From positions 1-7,289 of the forward strand of contig JBEKFO010000211.1 of assembly GCA_050013275.1 (NCBI GenBank): a stretch of 7,289 nucleotides of DNA. The letters are read 5' to 3'. The position numbers and the translations under genes were made by a program. The DNA comes from Roseiarcus sp050013275. GTDB lineage: Bacteria; Pseudomonadota; Alphaproteobacteria; Rhizobiales; Beijerinckiaceae. The notes beneath the pieces were generated by a model. That model ran no database searches. It was not told the origin of the DNA and worked only from the letters and a program-made list of their open reading frames with translations. Shown piece after piece: positions 1-5,970 of the stretch (the stretch's first letter is position 1; every line of letters begins with the position of its first letter).

Positions 1-579
1 AGCGAGCGCAAGGGCGAGATGATCGAGATGCGCCCCTCCGGCGGCGACCGGCTGCGCCTGGTCTTTCTCGCCCCGACGCGCGGCCTGATCGGCTATCTCG
101 GCGAATTGCTGACCGACACCCGCGGCACCGCGATCATGAACCGGGTGTTCCACGACTGGGGCGCCTGGCGCGGCGAGATCGCCGGGCGGCGCAACGGCGT
201 GCTGATCTCCAACGAAAAGGGCGAGGCGGTCGCCTACGCCATGTGGAACCTCGAAGACCGCGGCCCGATGATGATCGAGCCGGGCTGGAGGGTCTATCAG
301 GGCATGATCGTCGGCCAGCACACGCGCGACAACGACCTCGAAGTCAACGTGCTCAAGGGCAAGAAGCTCACCAACATCCGCACCCACTCCAAGGATGAAG
401 CGGTGCGCCTGACGCCGCCGATCCAGATGACGCTGGAAAAGGCCCTCGCCTATATCCAGGACGACGAACTCGTCGAGGTGACGCCCAAATCGATCCGCCT
501 GCGAAAGGCCCTGCTCGACCCCAACGACCGCAAGCGCGCCGAGCGGGCGCGGTCGGCGTCGGCGGAAGGCGTGGCGTAG
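1..579 (+). CDS. typA: Ribosome-associated translational GTPase TypA/BipA, C-terminal part (5' end outside window)
   Basis: The reading frame is open from the first base and gives 192 residues ending at TAG 577-579. TypA proteins are about 600 residues, so this is the last third; the GTPase and domain II are off the left edge. Visible first is the end of the EF-G domain V-like fold: ERKGEMIEM, then LRLVFLAPTRGLIGY and LLTDTRGTAIMNRVFHDW. The TypA-specific C-terminal domain follows, with NGVLISNEKGEAVAYAMWNLEDRGPMMIEPG, YQGMIVGQHTRDNDLEVNV, KKLTNIRTHSKDEA and a terminal SIRLRKALLDPNDRKRAER. These blocks are diagnostic of TypA rather than EF-G or LepA. In the family, the protein binds the ribosome near the A site in a GTP-dependent way and supports ribosome assembly and growth under cold or other stress. 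The C-terminus is intact, with the usual basic tail. Confidence 0.97.
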   Translation, partial: SERKGEMIEMRPSGGDRLRLVFLAPTRGLIGYLGELLTDTRGTAIMNRVFHDWGAWRGEIAGRRNGVLISNEKGEAVAYAMWNLEDRGPMMIEPGWRVYQGMIVGQHTRDNDLEVNVLKGKKLTNIRTHSKDEAVRLTPPIQMTLEKALAYIQDDELVEVTPKSIRLRKALLDPNDRKRAERARSASAEGVA

Positions 580-602
580 GGGGAGGCGTTCCCCTTCCGC
601 GC

Positions 603-620
603 GCGATCCCCAGAGATCGC
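603..620. repeat. Small inverted repeat after typA
   Basis: GCGATC at 603-608 and GATCGC at 615-620 form a perfect 6-bp stem around a 6-nt loop, 23 bp after the typA stop. There is no T-run on either side, so it is not a standard intrinsic terminator. It may be a 3'-end-protecting or Rho-assisted hairpin for typA. In a GC-rich genome short repeats like this arise by chance, so function is inference only. Confidence 0.3.
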
Positions 621-649
621 CGCGAAGCGCACCGCCTGCTCTGGCCCTT

Positions 650-689
650 CCCGAGACTCCCCCCACGAAGTGCGCTATGGGGGCTCGGG
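650..689. repeat. Strong hairpin just upstream of the glycosyltransferase ribosome-binding site
   Basis: CCCGAG (650-655) pairs with CTCGGG (684-689), and the C-run at 659-664 pairs with GGGGG (679-683). This leaves a 3-nt bulge (656-658) and a loop of about 14 nt. The structure ends 8 bp before the AAGGG that precedes the GTG at 712. The alternative GTG at 670 lies in its loop. No T-tract follows. It could mark the end of the typA transcript or shape the leader of the next gene; the sequence alone does not decide. Confidence 0.45.
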
Positions 690-697
690 TTGGCGAG

Positions 698-703
698 CAA
701 GGG
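698..703 (+). promoter_or_regulatory. Ribosome-binding site deciding the GTG 712 start
   Basis: CAAGGG at 698-703 ends 8 nt before GTG 712. The alternative GTG at 670 has no purine-rich sequence in front of it (the preceding bases are CCCCCCACGAA). This spacing is the main reason for placing the glycosyltransferase start at 712. Confidence 0.5.
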
Positions 704-711
704 CGCGAATC

Positions 712-2163
712 GTGGATGCAAAGCCGACGACGGCGAAGGCGTTCGTGTCCGCCTTCGCCATCCTCACGATCTGGGCGGCCCTCGCCGACGTCCCCTTTTT
801 CCGGTTGGAAGGCCCCGACGACGCGTTCTATCTCGAGGTCGGCCATCTGTGGGCGCGAGGCTTGCCGCCCTACCTCGCCGCTTTCGACGTCAAGCCGCCG
901 GGATTCTTCGCCCTGCTCGCGCTCGTCGACGTGGTCGTCGGCCCCCATCTGGAGACGCTGCGCGCGATCGCCGTCCTCTTCACCGCGCTCGCCGCGACGG
1001 CGCTTTACTTCCTCGCCCGGGACGCGGCCGGGCGCCCGGCCGGCGTCCTGTGCGCTGTTCTCTACCCCGTCGTTTTCGAGATCTACGGCGACGCCGCCTA
1101 CGCGCCGCTTTGCGCGCTGACGATCGTCGCGTTCCTGGCGGCGCTGTCGCGAGCGCCGCTGCTCGCGCGGGCGGCGATGAGCGGGCTCGCGATCGGCGCG
1201 GCCGCGACGGTCAAGCAAACCGCGGCCTTGGCGGCGCTCGCGCTGCTGGTCGTCCTGCTGCGCGCCGCCGACGCGCCCAACCGGCGCGCGGGCGCGGCGG
1301 CGGCCTTCGTCGGCGCAGCCAGCCTCCCGCCGCTGGCGTTCCTCGCCTATTTCGCGGCGATCGGCGCTGTCGTTCCGCTGCTGACCGACGTCGTCGCTCT
1401 CGCCCTGAATCGACCGACCAGCGCGGCCGAATCGATCACGTTCTGGCAGGGCTTCGCGCGCCTGGCGTATCTGCAGGCGCCGCTCCTGCCCATCACCGTT
1501 GCGGCGGTCGCCGGGCTGTTCGGTCGCAGCGAGCGGACGAACGCCATTCCAATCGGCGCCATCGCATTGTGGCTGGCGGCCGAGGTCGTCGCGCTGCTCG
1601 CGCAGCACGCGATCTCGCCCTACTACCTGACGCCCGCCCTGGCGCCGCTGCTGCTGCTCGCCGCCATCGGCCTGACCAAGATCCCGGACGCCGGCAAGAG
1701 TTGGATGGGCGTCGCCAAGCCGGCGCTGTTCGGCGCGGTCGCGATCGTCGCCGTGACGGCGCTGCGCGGCGCGCACGTCGTCAGCCACGCTTTGGCCGCC
1801 GACGACAGGGCGACGCTCGGCGCGAAAGCCGCGATCGAGTCGACGCGCCCGGACCCCACCGATCGGCTGTTGGTCGTCAGCCGCGGCGGACTGATCTACG
1901 GCGCGAGCGGGCTCGATCCGCCGACGCCCTATTACGAATGGGCGCAGACGCTCTGCGACTTCCCGGGCGCCGGCCTGCCGCGTCTGGCCGAGGCGATCGC
2001 GAGCCGACCACGCTACCTCGTCGTCGCCGACCGCTCGAAGCGCTACCCTTGCGAGCAGGACTCCCAATGGGCGCTCGTCGACGACGCCTTGCGAACGTCC
2101 TACCGGCTGTTGGCGCGCGCCGACGGCGATTACGACTTTTACGAAGTCTACCAGCGCAAGTGA
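712..2163 (+). CDS. GT-C fold membrane glycosyltransferase, GT39/ArnT-like (PMT family)
   Basis: This is a 483-residue polytopic inner-membrane protein predicted to transfer a sugar from a polyprenyl-phosphate donor to an acceptor on the periplasmic side. After a first membrane helix (about 10-26), the first periplasmic loop has the GT-C acidic signature DD at 36-37 in GPDDAFYLEVG. It continues with W/G/Y spacing typical of the family, D59 and KPPG at 61-64. About nine further hydrophobic segments follow to about residue 360. They include a helix pair beginning HAISPYYLTPALAPL, resembling the late-loop H...YY...P motif of the family. A soluble tail of about 110 residues closes the protein. 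The start was set at GTG 712 from its ribosome-binding site; GTG 670 would add 14 residues inside a hairpin. I see no clear promoter in the 132-bp gap, so read-through from typA is possible. The acceptor (lipid A, protein or polysaccharide) cannot be told from the sequence. Confidence 0.85.
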   Translation: MDAKPTTAKAFVSAFAILTIWAALADVPFFRLEGPDDAFYLEVGHLWARGLPPYLAAFDVKPPGFFALLALVDVVVGPHLETLRAIAVLFTALAATALYFLARDAAGRPAGVLCAVLYPVVFEIYGDAAYAPLCALTIVAFLAALSRAPLLARAAMSGLAIGAAATVKQTAALAALALLVVLLRAADAPNRRAGAAAAFVGAASLPPLAFLAYFAAIGAVVPLLTDVVALALNRPTSAAESITFWQGFARLAYLQAPLLPITVAAVAGLFGRSERTNAIPIGAIALWLAAEVVALLAQHAISPYYLTPALAPLLLLAAIGLTKIPDAGKSWMGVAKPALFGAVAIVAVTALRGAHVVSHALAADDRATLGAKAAIESTRPDPTDRLLVVSRGGLIYGASGLDPPTPYYEWAQTLCDFPGAGLPRLAEAIASRPRYLVVADRSKRYPCEQDSQWALVDDALRTSYRLLARADGDYDFYEVYQRK

Positions 2164-2334
2164 CGTCTCCGGGAGGGCGCGAAGGCAGCGGCTTCGCCTG
2201 GCCGGCCCCCGCGAGAGACCGCAACTTCGGCGGGCGCGCTGAATTGCGCCGGAATCGCGGCGCTTGGCCGTTATCGCAACGAGCACGGCAAGTGAGGTGG
2301 CGCCGACCGCGCGCGCTCGCGTAGCCCGATTCGC

Positions 2335-2384
2335 CCTCCCGCGCCCCTTCCCCGCCGCAATTGTGGCGCATCAGGCGCGGGAGG
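2335..2384. repeat. Nested inverted repeat (11-bp arms around a 16-bp near-palindrome)
   Basis: The outer arms are perfect: CCTCCCGCGCC at 2335-2345 and GGCGCGGGAGG at 2374-2384. Inside the loop sits CGCCGCAATTGTGGCG (2353-2368), a palindrome broken only by one G/T pair that could still wobble in RNA. The centres of the two repeats are within about 1 bp of each other, so they can form a single long hairpin. There is no T-run next to it. It lies about 140 bp upstream of the HlyIII start. It could be a transcript-end structure, a leader structure, or an operator for a dimeric regulator. Confidence 0.6.
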
Positions 2385-2443
2385 CGCTGCTCTACGGCGA
2401 GGACGCTCCGCTATCGCGGGCGGCGTTGCGTCGCGGGTTTCGT

Positions 2444-2479
2444 CTTGACTGTTCCATCGCTTTCGGCGACGCCTATCGC
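2444..2479 (+). promoter_or_regulatory. Weak candidate promoter for the HlyIII gene
   Basis: CTTGAC at 2444-2449 (TTGACT from 2445) is a good alphaproteobacterial -35, some 75 bp before the HlyIII start. The -10 partner is poor: GACGCC at 17-bp spacing, or TATCGC at 2474-2479 with an overlong 23-bp spacing. It is listed because no better promoter is visible in the gap. Confidence 0.2.
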
Positions 2480-2524
2480 GCCGCTGAAGGATTTTGGCGC
2501 GCCGCGCCGCCCGAGTGCCTGCCG

Positions 2525-3196
2525 ATGTCCCTGCCCGAATCGCATCCGCGCCTGTTCAAGCGCACTTATAGCAACGGCGAGCTGATCGCCGACGGTTTCG
2601 TCCATGCGGCGGCGCTGGTGGCGGGCGTCATCGGCTTCTCGCTGCTGTTCGTGAAGGTGGCGCTCCATGGCGGGCCCGCCGATGGGCTGGCGATGGCGGT
2701 CTACGCCGCCGGATTCTTCCTGCTGTTCGGCTTTTCCTGCGCCTACAACATGACGCCCATTTCGCCGGCGAAATGGATTTTGCGCCGCTTCGACCATTCC
2801 TCGATCTACCTGATGATCGGCGGCACCTACACCGCGCTGTTGTCGCAGATGCACGATCGGCTGTGGGCCGCCGCGTTGATCGGCTTCGTGTGGACCGGCG
2901 CGCTCGCCGGGGTCGCGCTCAAACTGTTCCTGCCCGGACGCTTCGACCGAGTCTCGATCGGCGTCTATCTCCTGCTGGGCTGGTCGGCGATCGCGGCGAT
3001 CAAGCCGCTCGTTGCCTCGCTGCCGGCGCAGACGCTGGCGCTGGTCGTGGTCGGCGGCGTCATCTATTCGATCGGCGTGGCGTTCCATCTCTGGCACAGC
3101 CTCAAGTACCAGAACGCGATCTGGCACGCCTGCGTCGCCGTCGCCGCCGCCTGCCATTTCGCCGGCATTCTGCAGGCGCTCGACCGCGCCGCCTGA
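2525..3196 (+). CDS. HlyIII / PAQR-family seven-helix inner-membrane protein
   Basis: The 223 residues match the usual length of bacterial HlyIII (YqfA/TrhA-like) proteins. About seven hydrophobic segments are visible. Family landmarks in order are: GELIADGFVH (18-27); S71-C-A-Y-N75 followed by PAKWILRRFDHSSIYLMIGGTYT (81-103, with D90 and H91); LKLFLPGRFDR (132-142); GGVIYSIGVAFH (177-188); and NAIWHACVAVAAACHF (197-212). Members belong to the CREST superfamily of membrane metal-dependent hydrolases. The name comes from a Bacillus cereus haemolysin, but most homologues are unlikely to be toxins. The equivalents of two usual metal-ligand histidines appear to be Asn here (N75, N197). ATG 2525 was chosen because the family similarity begins right after it; the frame is open upstream to 2264 without family-like sequence. 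Its stop faces that of the c-di-GMP gene 10 bp away. Confidence 0.92.
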   Translation: MSLPESHPRLFKRTYSNGELIADGFVHAAALVAGVIGFSLLFVKVALHGGPADGLAMAVYAAGFFLLFGFSCAYNMTPISPAKWILRRFDHSSIYLMIGGTYTALLSQMHDRLWAAALIGFVWTGALAGVALKLFLPGRFDRVSIGVYLLLGWSAIAAIKPLVASLPAQTLALVVVGGVIYSIGVAFHLWHSLKYQNAIWHACVAVAAACHFAGILQALDRAA

Positions 3197-3237
3197 ACGC
3201 CGGCAATCATCCTGTCGAGGCCAAGGCCGGGCGGTCG
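3181..3237. repeat. Inverted repeat spanning both convergent stop codons
   Basis: CGACCGC (3181-3187) pairs with GCGGTCG (3231-3237), and just inside it CCGGC (3200-3204) pairs with GCCGG (3226-3230). The structure covers the stop of the HlyIII gene (3194-3196) and that of the opposite gene (3207-3209). It could act as a shared bidirectional terminator in place of a normal spacer. It has no T-runs and an asymmetric interior, so the functional call is tentative. Confidence 0.3.
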
Positions 3238-4976
3238 CGCGCGATCAGCCGGACGACCTCGACGGCCGGAACGGGCCGCGAAAAATAGTAGCCTTGCGCT
3301 TCGCCGACCCCGGCCGCCCTCACGCATTCGAGCTGTTCCAGCGTCTCGACGCCCTCGGCGGTCGTGGCGACGCCGAGGTCGGCGGCGAAGCGCGCGATCG
3401 CGCGCACCAGCGCACGCGCCATGGGGCCGCCGCTCGCCTGTTCGGCGACGAAGCTGCCGTCGATCTTGATGCGATCGAAGCGAAAGCGGCGCAGGCGGTC
3501 GACCGAAGCATAACCTTCGCCGAAGTCGTCGAGCGCGAGCGCCACGCCCATCCGCCGCAACCGCGCGAGCGCGGGCGCCGCGTCGCTCTGCTCGTCCATG
3601 ATCACGCTCTCGGTGATTTCGAGCTCGAGCCGATGCGCGGCGAGCGGACTCGCGGCGAGGGCGTGGGCGACGGCGCCCGGCACGTCGGCGCGGACGAACT
3701 GCGCTGGCGAGACGTTGACGGCGACCCTGAGGTGGTCCGGCCAGGACGCCGCCTCCCGGCACGCGGTCGCGATCACCCACGCGCCGATCGAATCGATTAG
3801 ACCGCTTTCCTCGGCGATCGGCACAAATTCGCCGGGAAGAACGAGCCCGCGACGCGGCAGGCGCCAGCGCAGCAGCGCCTCGAACCCCTTGAGGCGCGCA
3901 TCGGCGACGCCGACGAGAGGCTGATAGTGGAGCTCCAGTTCGCCCCGTTCGAGCGCCAGAGCGAGCTCTTGGCGCAATGCCGAACGCTCCCTCAGGACGC
4001 GCTCCATCTCGCGGTTGAAGAAGCGCCAGCAGCCGCGGCCCGCCGCCTTGGCCTGGTAGAGCGCGAAATCGGCGTGGCGCAGCAGCGTTTCGATATCGAG
4101 CGGCGCGCGATCGGCGACGGCGACGCCGATGCTGACCGACGCGGGCAACGATTGCTCGCCGCAATCCAAGGGGGTGGCGAACGACGCGCTCAGACGGCCG
4201 GCGAGCGCGGAGGCGCCGTCCTCGCCATGAGCGAACTGCGCGACGACGATGAATTCGTCGCCCGAATAGCGCGCCACGCAGTCGCAGGCGCGGGCGTTCT
4301 CGCGCAGTCGGCGCGCCACCGCGCGCAAGAACGCGTCGCCGGCCAAATGGCCATAGGCGTCGTTGACGAACTTGAAGCGGTCGACGTCGATGAGGAACAG
4401 CGCGACGCGCCGCCCATCCGCCGACGAGACGGCGAGCCGATCGCGAATGTGGTCGGTGACCGCGGATCGATTGGGCAATTGCGTCAGAAGATCGGTGCGC
4501 GCGAGATAGGCGACGCGTTCGCGCGCGCGCTCGAGCGCCGTGACGTCCTCGTGCGCAGCCACCCAGCCGCCGTCCGCCAGCGGCTGCGTGACGACCGCGA
4601 CGATCAGATCGTCGCCGATTGCGAAGGTGCGCGCAAACGTTTCGCGGCGCGCCACCGCCGCCGACCATTGCGCGAGAATGGGATCGATCGGCCCATCGAA
4701 GGAGCCGCGGCGCTTTCGCGCCTCGAGAAGTTCGCGCAGCGTCATCTTACGGCGCACGTCGCCGTCGCGCAGCTTGTGGAGCGCTAGGAAGCGCCGATTC
4801 CAGAACATCAACCGCCCAGCGGCGTCGAAGGCCGCGACGCCGTGGTTCATGTTGTCGAGCGCGATGTCACGCCAACGCCGCCGCGCGCGCCGACGCAGCA
4901 GCATGACCGCCGAGATTGCGCCGAGCGCCGCGGCGATCAACGCCGCCAGCGCATCGATGAATGGCAAAGCGGCCAT
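3207..4976 (-). CDS. Membrane-anchored PAS-GGDEF-EAL cyclic-di-GMP turnover protein
   Basis: A 589-residue protein for c-di-GMP signalling at the inner membrane. Layout: one N-terminal membrane helix (about 4-26) followed by an Arg-rich cytoplasmic flank; a PAS_7-like sensor (about 37-148, with DNMNHGVAAFDAAGRLMFWN); GGDEF (about 155-320); EAL (about 335-580). In GGDEF, TDLLTQLPNR, D197/D199, FKFVND and GH are present. The signature reads S-G-D-E-F (238-242), and an I-site RxxD (229-232) sits exactly five residues before it. The EAL domain looks complete: E366 (EAL), N421, LEITE (452-456), D483-D484, K504, E541 and QG at 561-562. Phosphodiesterase activity is therefore well supported; cyclase activity is possible. 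ATG 4976 is preferred over a TTG at 5036 because GGGAGAG lies 11 nt upstream and the membrane helix follows at once. The stop is TGA on the minus strand at 3207-3209. Confidence 0.94.
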   Translation of the reverse strand: MAALPFIDALAALIAAALGAISAVMLLRRRARRRWRDIALDNMNHGVAAFDAAGRLMFWNRRFLALHKLRDGDVRRKMTLRELLEARKRRGSFDGPIDPILAQWSAAVARRETFARTFAIGDDLIVAVVTQPLADGGWVAAHEDVTALERARERVAYLARTDLLTQLPNRSAVTDHIRDRLAVSSADGRRVALFLIDVDRFKFVNDAYGHLAGDAFLRAVARRLRENARACDCVARYSGDEFIVVAQFAHGEDGASALAGRLSASFATPLDCGEQSLPASVSIGVAVADRAPLDIETLLRHADFALYQAKAAGRGCWRFFNREMERVLRERSALRQELALALERGELELHYQPLVGVADARLKGFEALLRWRLPRRGLVLPGEFVPIAEESGLIDSIGAWVIATACREAASWPDHLRVAVNVSPAQFVRADVPGAVAHALAASPLAAHRLELEITESVIMDEQSDAAPALARLRRMGVALALDDFGEGYASVDRLRRFRFDRIKIDGSFVAEQASGGPMARALVRAIARFAADLGVATTAEGVETLEQLECVRAAGVGEAQGYYFSRPVPAVEVVRLIARDRPALASTG

Positions 4977-5076
4977 CTCGCGTCGGTCTCTCCCTTGCCA
5001 GGCGCGCGAAGCTTTATCGGCTTGCCGCCGGCTCAAGGCGGCGACGACAAGGCAATAATCGGCGTTATCCCGGACT

Positions 5077-5103
5077 TTTACACGGGACAGACTAACATAT
5101 AAT
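5077..5103 (+). promoter_or_regulatory. Candidate sigma-70-type promoter with perfect TATAAT
   Basis: TTTACA (5077-5082) and TATAAT (5098-5103) are separated by 15 bp, shorter than the preferred 17. The -10 is perfect and sits in the AT-rich island. TCCCG (5068-5072) and CGGGA (5083-5087) flank the -35 as a small inverted repeat, a possible operator. Transcription would start near 5110, giving the barrel gene a leader of about 260 nt or a separate small RNA. Confidence 0.35.
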
Positions 5104-5233
5104 GAACTTTTCTCTGCGCGCGACGTCGTTGTGCTTCCGTAACGTCATGACTACGCGACGATATAGTTTTATTTACGCTGTCGGGCGGCGCTCCATGCTC
5201 GCCGCGTCGCCCGTGGGCGGCGACGTCTCGACA

Positions 5234-5262
5234 GGCGCCGCGCGACGCCGCGACGCGGCGCC
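5234..5262. repeat. GC-rich 9-bp inverted repeat in the barrel gene upstream region
   Basis: GGCGCCGCG (5234-5242) and CGCGGCGCC (5254-5262) are perfect arms around an 11-nt loop. No T-tract follows on either strand. If the upstream TATAAT promoter is used, this would be a stable hairpin in that leader. The surrounding sequence is itself GCG/CGC-rich, so chance is a serious alternative. Confidence 0.35.
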
Positions 5263-5316
5263 GACGATCGGATCGGAAGCCAAGGACCGCGCGCTTATGC
5301 AGCGGCGGCGCGCCAT

Positions 5317-5347
5317 CTTGACGCCGCAGTCGCATGGCGTGCTATTT
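5317..5347 (+). promoter_or_regulatory. Promoter of the outer-membrane protein gene
   Basis: CTTGAC at 5317-5322 (TTGACG from 5318) followed after 18 bp by CTATTT at 5342-5347 resembles the alphaproteobacterial housekeeping consensus. The predicted start site, near 5354, leaves a short leader containing GGGAA (5361-5365) five bases before ATG 5371. This argues against the in-frame ATG at 5353 as the start. Confidence 0.5.
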
Positions 5348-5370
5348 CGCGCATGCAGCCGGGAACGCCC

Positions 5371-5970
5371 ATGACACGAACGCACTTCGCCCTTGCCTTC
5401 GCCTTCGCTGCGGTGGCGTTTGCGAGACCGGCTTTCGCGGCTGAGCTGCCGTCGCAATCGCCGCTTCCCTCCCTCGCCGCCGATCCCGAGACGCAAGCGC
5501 CGGACTGGAAGGGTTTCTACGTCGGCACCGGGGTCGCCGTCGCCGCCTTCAAGGGCGCCAAGGGCGCCGTCGGCGGCGACGTTTTCGCCGGCTACGATCA
5601 CACCTTCGACAACAACGTCGTGCTCGGCGTGCGCTTCGCCACGGGCTACGACCCCTGGGTTTTTCCCGCCGGCCCGTATCGCGGCTTCGATTTCGCCGCG
5701 ACGAGCGTCAAGGTCGGCTACGAAATGGGTCGTCTGACGCCCTATGTCGTGACCGGCGTCGGGCTGGCCAGAGCGACGAATTTCGGCGGCGGCCTGCCCA
5801 ACCTCAACGATTCGCTCAATGGCGCGTTCGGCGGCCCCGGCGCTGCGCAGGCGGTGGGGTCGGTCGGCGTCGGCTTCGACTACGCCGTCACCAACAATGT
5901 CCATGTCGGCGTCGAAGCGAGCGTCAATAGCGTCGGCCCGTTCGGCGCCGGCGGTCCCTTTGGCCATTGA
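5371..5970 (+). CDS. Small secreted beta-barrel outer-membrane protein (Omp25/31-like, OMP_b-brl type)
   Basis: A 199-residue protein with a Sec signal peptide: short basic start, hydrophobic core (about 6-18), and likely cleavage after AFA at residue 23 before AEL. After a Pro/Ser-rich linker comes WKGFYVG (47-53), the usual entry to the first strand in alphaproteobacterial Omp25/31-type barrels. Alternating Gly/aromatic strands follow, such as GGDVFAGYDHTF, NNVVLGVRFATGYD, FAATSVKVGYEMGRLTPYVVTGVGLARA, VGSVGVGFDYAVTNNVHVGVEASV. The size fits about eight strands. These barrels stabilise the envelope or act as surface antigens; no specific substrate can be inferred. The protein ends GPFGAGGPFGH rather than with the terminal Phe usual for the barrel-assembly signal. 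ATG 5371 was chosen for its GGGAA ribosome-binding site and because the signal peptide starts there. It appears to be transcribed from its own promoter. Confidence 0.82.
   Translation: MTRTHFALAFAFAAVAFARPAFAAELPSQSPLPSLAADPETQAPDWKGFYVGTGVAVAAFKGAKGAVGGDVFAGYDHTFDNNVVLGVRFATGYDPWVFPAGPYRGFDFAATSVKVGYEMGRLTPYVVTGVGLARATNFGGGLPNLNDSLNGAFGGPGAAQAVGSVGVGFDYAVTNNVHVGVEASVNSVGPFGAGGPFGH

Larger units (their letters stand above)
2164..2524. other. 361-bp intergenic region with inverted repeats, no convincing gene
   Basis: The region lies between two same-strand genes. It holds a 6-bp hairpin shortly after the glycosyltransferase stop (GCGAAG 2179-2184 with CTTCGC 2192-2197), a large nested inverted repeat at 2335-2384, and an isolated CTTGAC at 2444-2449. 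The reading frame of the downstream gene stays open back to 2264, but that stretch encodes Ala/Arg-rich sequence unlike the start of any HlyIII protein and I treat it as non-coding. No tRNA or recognisable riboswitch is visible. Confidence 0.6.
4977..5370. other. 394-bp divergent intergenic region with an AT-rich island
   Basis: The region separates the c-di-GMP gene (leftward) from the outer-membrane protein gene (rightward). Bases 5050-5175 are clearly AT-richer than anything else in the window; 5091-5114, for instance, has only 6 G/C of 24. It contains the GGGAGAG ribosome-binding site of the c-di-GMP gene (4988-4994), a TATAAT promoter candidate (5077-5103), the 8-bp palindrome GTCATGAC (5144-5151), a GC-rich hairpin (5234-5262) and the promoter of the barrel gene (5317-5347). 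I see no clear leftward promoter. An open frame at 5102-5374 is Arg-rich, has no recognisable domain, and begins inside the TATAAT box, so I do not call it a gene. Confidence 0.6.

Noticed and set aside
580..594. GGGGA/TCCCC mini-hairpin right after the typA stop as an intrinsic terminator
   Set aside because: The stem is only 5 bp and no T-run follows, so it does not reach the standard for a terminator call.
690..2324. Long alternative open frame (544 codons) over the glycosyltransferase gene
   Set aside because: Its translation is Arg/Ala/Gly-rich without domains or membrane segments, while the other frame shows a clear GT-C signature and helices. It is a by-product of high GC content.
2264..2524. 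In-frame N-terminal extension of the HlyIII gene (87 extra codons)
   Set aside because: The frame has no stop, but the encoded sequence is Ala/Arg-rich, has no membrane or family pattern, and would contain the nested inverted repeat. HlyIII proteins normally have about 210-225 residues, which matches the ATG at 2525.
3064..4668. Minus-strand 534-codon open frame overlapping the c-di-GMP gene in another frame
   Set aside because: It is Arg-rich and featureless, whereas the neighbouring frame encodes intact GGDEF and EAL motifs.
4997..5036. TTG start at 5036 giving a 20-residue longer c-di-GMP protein
   Set aside because: The extra residues are polar and sit before the membrane helix; the ATG at 4976 has a good ribosome-binding site and starts directly at the helix.
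5102..5374. A 90-codon open frame upstream of the barrel gene, overlapping its start as ATGA
   Set aside because: The ATGA overlap looks like translational coupling, but the frame's own ATG overlaps the TATAAT box and could not be transcribed from it. The protein is Arg-rich with no domain, and the barrel gene has a promoter downstream of most of this frame.
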